Of a DNA stretch of 64,000 nt, positions 36,384 through 48,163 are shown one piece after another. A model generated the notes under the pieces. The model was not told the DNA's origin and made no database searches. It was given only the letters and a program-made list of their open reading frames with translations. The DNA is from Siphonodentalium dalli (lineage: Eukaryota > Mollusca > Scaphopoda > Gadilida > Siphonodentaliidae). The stretch covers positions 9,775,814 to 9,839,813 of the forward strand of contig CP136063.1 of the NCBI GenBank assembly GCA_032622095.1, written 5' to 3'. The first letter of the stretch is position 1, and every line of letters begins with the position of its first letter. The position numbers and the translations under genes were made by a program.

Positions 36384-36880
36384 ATATATTGAGTGGAAAA
36401 TTGTGTTCGGCACGACATGATTGATCCAGGTGTGGCTCTGTGCTGTCCATAACCGGGCAGCAGTTGTGCCGCGTATAGCGTGAGTGAGTTGTGCTTCAAC
36501 TGATGCTATACTTAGATGGGCTTCACATGTGGCTGTATGTTGATCGTGAATTACTGTTTACATATGGTATGAGCATCACTGTCTATCCAAATGGTTTACA
36601 TTGTCCAGCTGGCCATCTACTCGCTGACATCTACTCGCTGACACCAATCGACACGCAAACACAATATGTAGTGTGTAAATCGAGTAATCGAACAGTAATC
36701 GATAGGGCATAAACTGTAATTCAATAATTCATCAGATAAAATGCTTAACCAATACATATGCATGTTCGAAGATTGAACTAACATTGGCCAACCAAATTTA
36801 GTAGGGTGTGAACGTAGTCTTAGAGTTGACCTGATATCGAATTTAAATTTCAGACATACGAAGCCGACAAGGAAAATAGA

Positions 36881-37308
36881 TCACCGGACGTCACGACAAA
36901 GTTATGATTAGCTGCCATGGATCACGTGACGTCACGACAAAGTTATGATTAGCTGCCATGATGGATCACCGGACGTCACGACAAAGTTATGATTAGCTGC
37001 CATGATGGATCACCGGACGTCACGACAAAGTTATGATTAGCTGCCATGATGGATCACGTGACGTCACGACAAAGTTATGATTAGCTGCCATGATGGATCA
37101 CCGGACGTCACGACAAAGTTATGATTAGCTGCCATGATGGATCACCTGACGTCACGACAAAGTTATGATTAGCTGCCATGATGGATCACCTGACGTCACG
37201 ACAAAGTTATGATTAGCTGCCATGATGGATCACCGGACGTCACGACAAAGTTATGATTAGCTGCCATGGATCACGTGACGTCACGACAAAGTTATGATTA
37301 GCTGCCAT
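36881..37308 (+). repeat. 44-bp tandem array with CRE-type sites (10 units)
   Basis: Each unit is GATGGATCAC, a variable dinucleotide step, GACGTCACGACAAAGTTATG and ATTAGCTGCCAT. Five units contain the full cyclic-AMP-response palindrome TGACGTCA (three as CACGTGACGTCA, joining an E-box CACGTG to it; two as CACCTGACGTCA). The other five read CACCGGACGTCA, keeping only the half site. Three units are 3 bp shorter. It may act as a cluster of bZIP binding sites, but that is inference. Confidence 0.9.
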
Positions 37309-37452
37309 GGACTCTTCGTCGAGATACAACTATATCAACGATTGACCAGATAGCCGCGCAACATTTCCCATGTTTACGTCTAGAACCGTCAACATAATGG
37401 AAACCAAGACAACCGTTTCATCATATTTCGCTGGCCTGCTCTTTTATTTACG

Positions 37453-37683
37453 ATGAACAACGTTATGGAGAGAGCGATAGCAGATTTTTTTATTTTGCTG
37501 CTGATAATTTTTCAGAATAAATGTCAAATTGCTATAAATGACAGGACTATCGACATATCGTATACGTTATTGTGGTGGATTGATGGTAACGTGGTGGGAA
37601 ACATGGATCGCGACTCGGTTGAACATAAACTTCAAGCCGTCAATGTTACCATGTTACCGTACACCCACCACAATGACTTCTAA
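37453..37683 (+). CDS. possible first exon of a secreted protein
   Basis: A 76-codon frame starts MNNVMERAIADFFILLLIIF, which has the short N-region and hydrophobic core of a signal peptide, followed by QNKCQIAINDRTIDISYTLL and WWIDG. Three candidate N-glycosylation sites or Cys residues do not define a family. It lies about 150 bp downstream of the CRE-type array, so it could be a first exon with that array as promoter. I cannot assign a splice donor, and the frame may be accidental. Confidence 0.25.
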   Translation: MNNVMERAIADFFILLLIIFQNKCQIAINDRTIDISYTLLWWIDGNVVGNMDRDSVEHKLQAVNVTMLPYTHHNDF

Positions 37684-38289
37684 TGTGTCGTTCGTATTAG
37701 TCGGGAAGCTAGGTACACCCCATATGGACCCCCCCCCAGGACTCTAATGTGTCGTTCGTATTAACTATTTAACTAAATATATATTTTTGTCCCGCGACGT
37801 GAACTTACTGTTTTATTAATTTATCTTATAATTATCTGTTTTCGATATCTGATGTATGGGTTTGTTAATCTTTCGTTGTGTGGATTGTTTTCAATTGGTT
37901 GGTGACTACGAAAAATGTTTGCTCCAGAGCTACCACTCTACGTTGGCAACATACATGTTATTTCGCTATTGCTCTTTGCTCCAACACAATGGGGTCGTAT
38001 CCAAATTTATATTCATGCAAACAAATTGTAATTTCAATTATCACATACCCACATTACAAAATACATAAACAGCGTTTTAAGATAATACGATATGGTAGAG
38101 TTCCAAAGTCTTGTCGGTGGCCATTTCATCGGTACCTTAATTACAACAAAATGCTTTCATATTAATGACGAATTGTTTGCTCCAAATTTATAGTACATTG
38201 CATTACAACCACCTGAATAATTGGAACTTTAAAATTGAACATAAATTACGTAATGTTATATTAGGGGCAACGCAGTCATGTTTTGATAA
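37684..38289. other. no gene seen; short direct repeat
   Basis: TCTAATGTGTCGTTCGTATTA occurs at about 37680 and 37743 with a C9 run (37729-37737) between. Nothing else is recognised before the LINE fragment. Confidence 0.4.
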
Positions 38290-39327
38290 CTGTTAACACA
38301 CGCATGTTCGAAACTTCGGAAAACGTTCTTTTCTATAGCGCGGAAAACAAACACATCTTCACTGACACCCTCGTCACTGCGTGAGATTCTTAGAACTGTA
38401 GTTCTACCCAAGGCTTTGTATGGATGTGAGTTATTTCATCTGGAATATGCATCGAGCCTCCCCATCATGGAAAGGTCACTCCGCACATGTGTTAAGAGTA
38501 TTCAGACTCTCCCAAGAAGGGCTAGCACGAGGCTATCGCTTGGTCTACTCGGATTGATGCCAATAGAACAACAAATCCACATCAGAAAACTATGCTTCAT
38601 AGGTAACCTCATTCACCTACCCATTCATCACCAAATTCCGCTCAAACTGTTTCTACTGAAGGCTCACCAACAACGTCTTTTTAATAGACCTACATCTGGA
38701 TTCGTTCACGACATCTTCCAGCTTCTCATTCAGTATGGCCTCATCCACTACCTATTCGAATTCATGGACGAAGGGACCTTTCCTCAGAAAGATGCTTGGA
38801 ATAAATTAGCAAAAAAGTATGTGATGAACTCTTATTCTAACATATGGCTATCAGCAGTTACATCTGACCCGTACCTGAAAGTTCTTTCCATGACACATCG
38901 CAACCCGCTTATTCAATGGAGATTATGGGACCAATTGCAGTGTATTGGAGCCAAACACTCTGGAAAATATATGAATATGGTCCGACTGCTAAACAGAACC
39001 ACATTCTTCAACAACTCTATATGTGCACTGTGCTCCGGAAAGTACGACAATGAACTAATGCACATCATGTTCTCCTGTCAGTCTTACATGTTAATGACTG
39101 CAAGGAATCAATACTGGGAATTTATTCTCAACCATTTCGGCATTCAGACATTCCTGCTAATGTTTAATCTATCTCCGGACGATTTATTTGCGTTATTTTT
39201 AGGTTCTGCACTCCACCACCTGTTAATAGTTTTACCGTCGTACCAGCTGGATCAAATAATATACTCCGCAGCCACATTTCTGTTATCTGCAAGCATCTCA
39301 CTGAGAGGAAATCGTGAAGGACGCTGA
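38290..39327 (+). mobile_element. LINE ORF2, 5'-truncated C-terminal part
   Basis: The frame is open from 38290 to the stop at 39325-39327 (first ATG 38416) and includes KLRKTFFSIARKTNTSSLTP and LREILRTVVLPKALYGCELF, the post-reverse-transcriptase segment typical of LINE ORF2 proteins. Downstream is a C-terminal zinc-binding-like cluster, CALCSGKYDNELMHIMFSC, as in many Jockey/CR1/I-type elements. The palm motifs, including YADD, and the endonuclease lie upstream and are missing. No internal stops or shifts are seen in about 345 codons, so this copy is young. Clade cannot be settled by eye. Confidence 0.8.
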
Positions 39328-40660
39328 CCACGACATTCAATATCGCTCGTTTCTTGAACTTACATATAATCAGCATAATCAATGACATTTATGTGTCGTA
39401 CCTATTTCTGTTTTATTTAGTAGCCATTTGCATGTGACATCATACATTTATTTGTTGATCGCTCTTCAAAACGTCAAAAGATGAAACAAAACCACCAACA
39501 CATGTTTTCGTGTTCCAGATCATATCTGGTTAGTGTTCTAACTATTCTCAATAACTATATAATTGTGTGAGCCATCTTATATATTTAGATCACACGCAGG
39601 ATATATTGCTAGTCTGTTTCTATGATAGTCAGTAACGATGACTAGAAAACATATACCCCATGTCTGTTCGGTACACCAAGCGTGTAAGATTCTCGAATGC
39701 ATAGCACCACAGATCACACGGGTGTGCTATATCGAATTGTTCTATAAATCAAACCAGTGTGTGAGCCATCTTATATCTGTAAATCACACGCATGAGATAT
39801 TGCTATTCTGGTTACATGATAGTCAATAACGATGACCAGGCAACATATATTCCAGGTCTGCTTAGTACACCACGCGTATGAGGTTCTTGATTGGATAGCA
39901 CCGAATGATCATACGGGTGCGATATATAAAAGTAATCGTTCTATGAACCCAACGTACATTTATGCGTGTTTGTTATTTCCTTTCGTTCTTGTATCGTGCA
40001 CGTTTTTGTATGGATTTTTTTTGTTTTTTGTTTTTTGTTTTCTTTTTACTCTTTATTTATTTATTGTCGTGATCTTTGTTTTTGCTTCACATGTATCATT
40101 ATTATTTTTTTTTTTATATATATTTTTTTTTCTTTCCTCACTTTTATTTATTTATATTTTTCTTGAGTATAATATTTGAGTACACCACGCTTGTGAGATT
40201 ATTAATTGCATAGCACCGAAAGATCATACGGGTGCGATATATAAAATTAATTGTTCTATGAACCCAACGTACATATGACATTTATGCATATTTGTTATTT
40301 CCTTTCTTTTTTGTATCGTGCACGTGTTTGTTTGGGTTTTTTTTTTTTTTTTTTTTACTCTCTATTTATTTATTGTCGTGTTCTTTGTTTTTGCTTCACA
40401 TGTATTTTTTTTGTTTTCCCTCATTTTTATATATTTATATTTTTCTAGAGTATACTATTTTCACAAATTATATTTATAGACATGTTATATGTATATCGAG
40501 AGAGAGGGAGGGAGAGAGTGTGTATGTACGTGTCCTTATGCTTGTGATGTCAATCTCTTGCTCTTCATTTTTCACAAAACTTGTAAATAATGGTGTAATA
40601 ATTTATAAATATTCTCTCCCAAGAAGGAGGTAATAAAGATTATCATATAGTTAGTAAAAT
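39328..40660 (+). repeat. LINE 3' region with three diverged tandem blocks
   Basis: A block with GTACACCA(A/C)GC, GCATAGCACC, GATCA(C/T)ACGGGTG and TTGTTCTAT recurs at about 39671, 39860 and 40170. The latter two are followed by long T-rich stretches that also match each other (CGTACAT, CTTTATTTATTTATTGTCGT, TTTGCTTCACATGTAT). AATAAA at 40632-40637 may be the polyadenylation signal. This is probably the 3' untranslated region of the LINE above, with variable copy number. Confidence 0.55.
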
Positions 40661-40919
40661 GTATTTCAAATCAGGCGTTTCTCTTCATATCACATACCGG
40701 ACTCCCGTGGGTGAGGGAACAATATATATATATATATACATACACGAAGAACACGCAGCTGTCCACTGTGAGTGCGGGAGCCATTTATCTACATGTACAA
40801 TTTACAGCTGAACACTTTAATAAAGAGAGATAATGGTTCATGTAATTACAAACTAAATACACGCATGTGAGGAGCAGTCTGTGTTCGCTCGTGGTTTAGA
40901 CGATCCCGCCAATACGGTA

Positions 40920-41530
40920 CACGAAAACCATAGTCAGAAATGGTAACGCCCCAAGATCATATAATTAGCCATAAATATAAATTATAATATAAAATATAAA
41001 ATATAAAATATAGTGGTTACATTAATGCACCGCCTCATAATTCCGTTAAAACAACTAATCCTTCAAATTATTACAAAAAAAATACGGCTTATTACTGCAG
41101 GTTTTTCATTCTCCAAACCAGAAAGCTTCTAAATGCGGATCAAAAATTGTGTTCCCGCCATAAAAATCTTCAAGTCTGCATCGCATGGCCCAGCCATTGT
41201 TCATACCTCAACAACGAACGCAATTAACGCGGTCATACTAATTACACACTGTAACTATAAGACATCCAGCGAATACACACCCCACGAAAACCCGAAATGT
41301 GTTGTTCTGCGATATATCCCATCGCTATAGCTCAATTTGACATGGCCAGATTAGCCTTCCTACAATATCCTAACACAATAAGCTACTCAAATCATCGGCA
41401 TAGTCATTATAACTTTCACGAACTTGGACATTCCAGCTACAGCTTTTACCGGACTCGGGGTCGCAGTTTAACATTAACGCGTCCCAAAATAACCGGAAAA
41501 AAACAATTATATATTTATAAAATCCCCATG
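40920..41530 (+). repeat. paralogue of 59460-60140, carrying the empty MITE site
   Basis: Phrases shared in order with 59460-60140 include GTCAGAAATGGTAACGC, AAGATCATAT, CTCATAATTCCGTTAAAACA, ATACGGCTTAT, CTTTTACCGGACTCG, GGTCGCAGTTT and CGTCCCAAAA. At 41046-41049 the TTAA is single; in the paralogue the same TTAA holds a full MITE. Identity is moderate, so the duplication is older than the insertion. The nature of the duplicated unit is unknown. Confidence 0.8.
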
Positions 41531-41605
41531 GGACCACATATTTCTAAAATTTGTAGAACAGTATACACTGCTGGCGTTAATAATAATATTGCTAGCTCGA
41601 ATGTT

Positions 41606-41950
41606 ACCGTGCGTGACAAGTTCGACGATACCTTACGTGACTAGTTCGACGATACCTTACGTGACTGGTTCGACGATACCTTACGTGACTAGTTCGACGA
41701 TACCTTACGTGACTAGTTCGACGATACCTTACGTGACTAGTTCGACGATACCTTACGTGACTAGTTCGACGATACCTTACGTGACTAGTTCGACGATACC
41801 TTACGTGACTAGTTCGACGATACCTTACGTGACTAGTTCGACGATACCTTACGTGACTAGTTCGACGATACCTTACGTGACTAGTTCGACGATATGGTAC
41901 ATGGCTAGTACGACGATACCTTACGTGACTAGTTCGACGATACCTCACGT
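41606..41950 (+). repeat. 24-bp minisatellite (about 14 units)
   Basis: The unit ACGTGACTAGTTCGACGATA followed by CCTT is repeated with few changes; one unit near 41890 reads ATATGGTACATGGCTAGTAC. The 24-bp period keeps frames open on both strands (8-residue periodicity), which are not taken as genes. Confidence 0.95.
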
Positions 41951-42046
41951 TTTATTATTTGTAGTGTTCATATCTGATGCAAATGGTTTCATTAAACTGG
42001 CTGTATGCTATGTCATGCCATGAATCGCTACTAATGCTACTATTAA

Positions 42047-42817
42047 TAACGCCCGTAGTGATAATATTCCAACAGTACATTGATTGATTGATTGGGGGTT
42101 AGTGTCGCTTTAGCAACTAAGGCCATAGCACGACATTGCCAGTTTTAGTGGTGGAGGAAATCCGCACACTTGCGACTAATCTAACAGTGATTTCAATGGC
42201 TGATAAACTCGTCAACCATGTGCGGCAAACCACCGGCCATCGGCGAGTAACTGGCAACTCCACTAGATAACGATTTCGAGCTACAAACTCCACGATGGAA
42301 ACATGTGGATTTGAACCCTTATCGCCAGCGCTGGAGGGCGAAACGGCTTGGAGTGGCACCCCTAACCGATTGAGCCACCGAGGCCTCCAATAGTACAAAA
42401 CCTGGGAACTTTATTAAGTCTTGACAGGGAACCTTATAAAACGGAAAAAAATAACACAGGGAATATATTTCTTTGTTACTATCTATTTCTTAATAATGTA
42501 TTTCACTGTAAGTGAATGTCCCAACTCGACATTTCAGGATTTAAGTGACTTTGTGAGCGATTGTGCTTTGCGTTCCTGAAAATTATGGATTTTTCATTTG
42601 TAATTAATTGAATGTTTGTTGCGATATCGGCTCTCAAAAGTCACAGAAAATCATGAGTTTTCGAGTTGAGACCTTCACATGTTGTGAAGTACACTATTAA
42701 GGAACATATAATCATTAAGAAATATATTCCCAGTATTATTTTTTCGATTTTATAAGGTTCACTGTCTAAAAAGTTCCCTGGTTTTGTACAAGTGGGATAT
42801 GATCTCTACGGGCGTTA
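42047..42817. mobile_element. foldback MITE with long inverted arms, split by a SINE
   Basis: The left end TAACGCCCGTAGTGATAATA is the near-complement of the right end, which reads GATCTCTACGGGCGTTA. The arms resume on the inner side of the SINE: GTACAAAACCTGGGAACTTT and TTATAAAACGGAAAAAAATA pair with TTTTTTCGATTTTATAAGG and AAGTTCCCTGGTTTTGTAC. Arm length is about 125 bp; without the SINE the element is about 450 bp. No coding capacity. Confidence 0.8.
42080..42386 (-). mobile_element. tRNA-derived SINE, about 307 bp
   Basis: Read on the minus strand it begins GGAGGCCTCGGTGGCTCAAT and continues CGGTTAGG, an A-box-like segment (TGGCTCAATCGGTTAGG). About 35 bp on is GGTTCAAATCC, a good B box. 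The body follows, and the 3' end reads GCGACACTAACCCCCAATCA with an (AATC)n tail. Flanks CCAACAGTACA (42069-42079) and CCAATAGTACA (42387-42397) are the target-site duplication with one mismatch. Transcription would be by RNA polymerase III and mobilisation by a LINE partner. Confidence 0.9.
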
Positions 42818-43628
42818 GCCAGAGTAGCCATTCGTGGTATGATCTAGCTGTATACTAACAACACTGTATAATGCCGAAATGTTGTTTTATAAAACAGTCT
42901 GTGGTCACAAATTGTATTAATGTGGAAAAGATAGCATCGATTTCAAACACAATATACATATACTGGTAAACAACCGTCGTTTGTAAAACAATGTGCACAT
43001 GTGTTGACACGTCTAATATAAATCGGCCCAAACCGACCATTAGATTTCCTCTTCTGTTGCCATATTATTGAGTTGAACAAGAACATATTTAGGGCATACA
43101 TGCTATCATTTTGTTTTGTGTAATGCAGTTGCCAGTACCAATAATGTTTCGATGAGGAACAACATTGTTTTCAGTTTGACATGAGGCATTTTGTGTCCAT
43201 GCGCTACATACCAAATAATTATAACGAAACCGTCATACTCATGCCATGTAAGCCCGAAATAGTTTGGCTTTCGCAATGTCGCAATGTAGCAATGTCACAA
43301 CGTGTCCCCTCACGTACATTCACAGACTTATATCACTATCATCACACTAACAATTTCAATGATTTTTAATCGTCTTCAAACGCGATCCTGAACTCACACT
43401 ATCTTTCTCTGGGGTAACTGGTAGTAATATTGTTTTGAATGTACGTCGTCTACCTACGTTTAAGATTGTAATAATGTAGATTTGATACCTAAACATCTTC
43501 AATTCGTATAAGCGACAATCTGAGAGTTTGATATAATTATATTATATCTAACATCGAGCATCAGCACCAGATTATCATTCTAGTCGACGCCGAATGATCA
43601 CTATCCAGACGACATGTCACCGATTCCC
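42818..43628. other. no gene seen
   Basis: About 800 bp of unique-looking AT-rich DNA with short frames only. Confidence 0.4.
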
Positions 43629-44350
43629 AGTCCGTTTGCTGCTGCATGACTATCCCATCTTAATTTGCAGTCCGTTTGCCGCTACATGACTATCCCATCT
43701 TAATTTGCAGTCCGTTTGCCGCTACATGACTATCCCATCGTGATTTACAGTCCGCATGCTGCTACATGACTACCTCGTCGTAATTTGCAGTCCGTTTGCC
43801 GCTACATGACTACCACATCGTAATTCGCAGTCCGTTTGCCGCTACATGACTACCACATCGTAATTCGCAGTCCGTTTGCCGCTACATGACTACCTCGTCG
43901 TAATTTGCAGTCCGTTTGCCGCTACATGACTATCCCATCGTGAGTCGCAGTCCGCACGCTGCTACATGACTACCTCATCGTGAGTCGCAGTCCGCATGCT
44001 GCTACATGACTACCTCATCGTGAGTCGCAGTCCGCATGCTGCTACATGACCACCACATCGTGATTCGCAGTCCGCATGCTGCTACATGACTATCCCATCG
44101 TGAGTCGCAGTCCACATGCTGCTACATGACTACCTCATCGTGAGTCGCAGTCCGCATGCTGCTACATGACTACCTCATCGTGAGTCGCAGTCCGCATGCT
44201 GCTACATGACTACCTCATCGTGAGTCGCAGTCCGCATGCTGCTACATGACTATCCCATCGTGAGTCGCAGTCCGTTTTGCTGCTACTTGACTATCCCATC
44301 TTTATTCTCAGTCCGTTTGCTGATACATGACTATCCCATCGAAATTCGCT
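43629..44350 (+). repeat. 40-bp minisatellite (about 18 units)
   Basis: The unit CAGTCCGCATGCTGCTACAT followed by GACTACCTCATCGTGAGTCG is repeated. Left units prefer CAGTCCGTTTGCCGCTACAT and AATTTG; right units prefer CGCATGCTGC and GAGTCG, so variants are sorted along the array. Confidence 0.92.
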
Positions 44351-44365
44351 GTCTGTTACATGACT

Positions 44366-44632
44366 ATCCCGTCTTGATACGCAGTCTGTATGCTTCCACA
44401 ATCACGAATATCCCATTATGACTCGCTATCCGTACGTTGATACCCAGTCTGTATGCTGCCACAATCACGACTATCCCGTTATGACTCGCTATCCGTACGT
44501 TGATATCCAGTCTGTATGCTGCCACAATCACGACTATCCCATTATGACTCGCTATCCGTATGTTGATACACAGTCTGTATGCTGCCACATTCACGACTAT
44601 CCCATTATGACTCGCTATCCGTATGTTGATAC
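44366..44632 (+). repeat. 63-bp tandem repeat (about 4 units), related to the 40-bp array
   Basis: The unit is TCGCTATCCGTACGTTGATA, CCCAGTCTGTATGCTGCCAC, AATCACGACTATCCCGTTAT and GAC. It shares the CAGTC..TATGCTGC and GACTATCCC phrases with the 40-bp units next to it, so it appears to be a longer derivative formed by adding about 23 bp. Confidence 0.85.
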
Positions 44633-44744
44633 CAGTGTGATTCTGCTTCATCGCAGTATAATTCAAATAACTCGCGCGTTCGACTATGTTATGATCGAGC
44701 TCTGTCAGCGATGTATCTACCTGCTATATGTCACGTGATTCTCG

Positions 44745-44804
44745 ATTATGGATACGATCCATGGATACGATCCATGGATACGATCCATGGATACGATCCA
44801 CACA
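44745..44804 (+). repeat. 13-bp tandem repeat (4 units)
   Basis: CATGGATACGATC is repeated four times without change, close to the stop codon of the minus-strand gene and thus in its 3' untranslated or flanking DNA. Confidence 0.85.
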
Positions 44805-44834
44805 CCATTAATTCACAACACACATGGATCGCAT

Positions 44835-45517
44835 TCAGACGGTAGTTGCATGGTGATTTCCACCGGCTGACTCCGTTCCCGGATAGGGTGGAGGAGGGTA
44901 TGAAGGAATAGAATCTAAATCATCCGCCCGCCGAGAGGTACTTCGATTATTTACACGCGACGGTTGTCTCTGGTTGTGCGGCGGTTGTGGCTGGTCACGC
45001 GATCGTTGTGGATTGTCACGTGATGGTTGTGGATTGTCACGCGATCGTTGTGGCTGGTCACGCGATCGTTGTGGCTGGTCGCGCGATCGTTGTGGCTGGT
45101 CACGTGATGGTTGTGGATGGTCACGCGATCGTTGTGGCTGATCACGCGATGACTCTGGCTGGTCACGCGATCGTGCATGAAGACTGGTGCGTGATGTTTG
45201 TGGCTGGTCACGTGATGGTTGTGGGTGGTCACGTGATGGTTGAGGTTGGTCACGCTGAGATCGCGGCGGATCGACGTCAGCCGTTCGCCTCTCAGAATGT
45301 GGACGTAATAAGGGCTGGTTCGCCTCTTCCGGTGGCACTCTAACTTGCAGTCGAGCAGGTGTATTATGGAAATCAGATGAATTGTTATTTTGTCGCTCCG
45401 TATTCATGCGCTCAGTTTCGTCTGGCGATTGTCGATTTCGCTGCGACTTGTGTTCATTGCCAGGATGGTGTGTGCTGTCTGGACATTTATACTCAACATT
45501 GCGACTACCTGCAGTTT
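44835..45517 (-). CDS. last exon: cytoplasmic tail of a repeat-rich membrane protein
   Basis: On the minus strand the acceptor ATTTCAG precedes AA ACT GCA, so the exon starts with two bases that complete the G left by the transmembrane exon to GAA (Glu). It runs 226 codons to TGA at 44835-44837. The tail begins TAGSRNVEYKCPDST, is highly charged, then carries about 13 copies of a 7-residue SRDQPQR-type repeat (21 bp; variants SRDHPQP, SRDNPQP). It ends SIPSYPPPPYPG and HHATTV. PPPY is a WW-domain ligand and the terminal T-T-V fits a class I PDZ ligand; both are family knowledge applied by motif. The tail would be intracellular. A longer reading into the intron is open but not supported by the splice phase. 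No named family is recognised. Confidence 0.75.
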
Positions 45518-47790
45518 CTGAAATGATACACATGTGTAACGTTATACGTCGCAATGCCCTGTAGTTTTTGAAAGTAAACGGACTATATACACTGACAAAA
45601 CCGATTCGGATTGGCATGTTTAACTTTGAGTGTAAGTGTTTATTTTCTATACACCGCGTATAGATAGTAAACATATCGTTTAGATTTTGTGTGATGTTTA
45701 TTGCAATACGTTTAAGAATATGGTACTTATATTGCAATGTATCAGGACGGATCGCATGTTATTAGACTGGGTTTTGTGAAGTATATATAACACACATATA
45801 TAATCTCAATATTTCATGAGGCGATGTAACATTCAAACACCGATTGTTTGTGTGGAAATAAACGTGGCGTTTAGGTTTCAGTCAAATACATAGGAGAACA
45901 TTCGATGACGTCACAGAACAATTTATTTAGCTGGTGGACAAACCAAAGCGAGTCTCGTAGAGTTAGTTTTGCTGATTTAGTTTTAACAAACAAGTGTATA
46001 TACCTTTGTTTTTAATTGGCACACATCAATAATTTGGAGATGAGTGTCGCGGGATAGATGCCTTTACAAACAAAACATATTTTCCAAATTGGTTGAGATA
46101 TCCTATTATCTAGATATCATAACGTATATAGCCACATAAGACGGTAAAATATATATGTGACCCGCCATATCAAATCCAGTCGTAAGTCGGGATTTGTTTT
46201 ACCCTGTGCCAATGCATTCTCTTATATATGCGAGTCGACCATAGGTCGCCTCGCATATATAAGAGAATGCATTGGCCTAACAATTTTTTATCATTTTTTT
46301 AAAATAAATGTTTCTTACAATTTGTAGGACATAAAATAAAAAAAATCCATTACCCTGCAGGGAGCTCCACACATATATAGAAGCATATAGAAGAGTGTCG
46401 TCTGCTCATGTTTATCTGGGGCTCTGTATGGGTGAAATTCTGTATTTTACTAGTGATTTTGTACTTTGCTGAATCCGGCAACTCCCGCATTCGTGATATA
46501 GGCTCCGAGATTTACTTAAATCAAACTTAGTTCTACTGACTGTCGATGATACGGGGTTATTTGCATTGAAAATTGCCCATAGGTGATACATCTACAATGC
46601 ATATATGTTGATGTAGATATTCGGGAAATGTAGATTATTAAGGATTTACAATTGCAATTGGTGAACAAACGCTCTTCAGAATTTCCTCATTTAGCTTTGC
46701 TTAATAGCAAACACTCTGATTTCTGCGTTTACAAGCAGGTTTTAATGCATACAACATGGAGCAGGGAATTTTAAACATATAAGAAGATGCACTAATAGGT
46801 ATCAATACAGATCGTGTCTGTCAACATAACGACAGTTGTAACTTTATCTGGATATATAGTGTCATGTAATAAGTGACCCGAGCACCACCGGGAACCCAGC
46901 AAGTTTATTATAATTTAGGCAATACCCACCATGAAATTATTATTTTTGTCCATCGAAATAAATTAGCTATGTTTTTTCCAGATATACCTGAATATACTGT
47001 CGCGAACATGGACTCAACGTGGAAACGTACGCGGATGACACGCAAATTTCCGATTTTGTCCCCCCCCCCATAATGGCCTGTCGTCTTTAATAAGAACAGT
47101 GGAACCTTGTGTCTCTGACGTCTGATGTCTCACAGCTTGTAAGCATGAACCATTCGAAATTAGAAGTTTGAACATCGGTGGATGTGAAATTGAGCCCAAA
47201 ACTTGTGCGAAACATCACGGTGTAAACATTTCTAGTTCAGGATCGCGTTTGAAGAGACGATTAAACAGTGGACGCCCAAGTACAACACATTTCCCATACC
47301 ATATTAATTGACCGTATGCGCCTTATTCGCATTCGACTTAACAATCCCTGCGGCGACAACGATAGCTTACTGTAATATTGTCAAGATTGCACTATTTTAA
47401 TGCGCTGTTCGTGGGAAGTTCGCACGAACAACTAAGTCGTCTGCATCGTCTATATAACTCAGTCCAAACTCCAGGCAGAGTTATCTCCCATTGCTCCGCT
47501 GAGATACCACTGCCATAAGGACATTAATTGGTAAGGAATTCTTACGTGTTTTTAGTTCTTATGTTTAGGATTAAAATTGTCTATGTCTGGCTCAGTTCAT
47601 ATTGTTCTTATCAATACCGAAAGAATTACCATTATTGAAAACTTTAAAACAAATTTGGTTTTCAAAACAAGATAATAGGTGAATAAATAGTAGTAAATAC
47701 AGTTCCGCGACGATATGTAAAAATAGATTTATCGTCTGCAAAGTACACTCATTGTGGCAGTGATATATCGCAGCGATAGCGTAGAGGGCG
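45518..47790. other. intron with MITE fragments
   Basis: It holds a broken piggyBac-like MITE at about 46201-46290 (CCTGTGCCAATGCATTCTCT, complete first palindrome, no termini). Another repeat at 46352-46440 (CCTGCAGGGAGCTCCACACA, TGTCGTCTGCT, TCTGGGGCTCTGTATGGG) is related to 17826-17905 and to the 92-bp array near the right edge. No exon is recognised. Confidence 0.6.
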
Positions 47791-48163
47791 CTGTATGGAG
47801 TTTTGAACTCAGTCGCGAGGATTTTAGCGCATGTTCCGAAATGCACCCACACTTCTCAAATTTTGAAAAACCAACATTGGGTCCCAGTGCGCGCACGAAT
47901 TGAATTTAAGTTAGCAACGTTCTGCTCTCGTTACTTTCACTTCTCTGCTCCAGCATACATCTCGGACCTTCTTACGTCGTATGTACCAGGCCGTGATAAC
48001 CTCTACTTTCCAAGGAAAAAAACAGCTTCTGGCTGCTCCCGTGGATAAATATAAGAACATTGAACGTCGTATGTTCACATACGCCACAACAAGTGTATGG
48101 AACTCCATCCCGTCGACATCTTCAAGATTTACCCACACACAACTAGCCGTACACTGCAACTAA
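47791..48163 (+). mobile_element. LINE (CR1/L2-type) C-terminal remnant with frameshift
   Basis: The plus strand reads VARILAHVPKCTHTSQILKN, then QHWVPVRARIEFKLATF and PAYISDLLTSYVPGRDNLYF, which fits the ILKxLHWLPVxxRIxFK...P.Y.SDLL..Y.P pattern of CR1/L2-like ORF2 ends. The reading then shifts frame into LLAAPVDKYKNI, then TTSVWNSIPS and a stop at 48161-48163. Everything upstream of this tail is lost. It sits antisense in the intron of the minus-strand gene. Confidence 0.8.

Noticed and set aside
39832-40633. Phe-rich hydrophobic frames resembling membrane proteins
   Set aside because: They are translations of T-rich LINE 3' sequence, duplicated in place.
41589-42023. 144-codon Ser/Thr-rich frame and its minus-strand counterpart
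   Set aside because: It reflects the 24-bp repeat (8 codons) on both strands.
42300-42386. A functional tRNA gene on the minus strand
   Set aside because: A and B boxes are present but no cloverleaf could be completed, and the sequence continues into a SINE body with an (AATC)n tail and target duplication.
43629-44350. CRISPR-like look of regularly spaced repeats
   Set aside because: The whole 40-bp unit is repeated with no unique spacers, and the context is a metazoan genome; the same holds for the other arrays.
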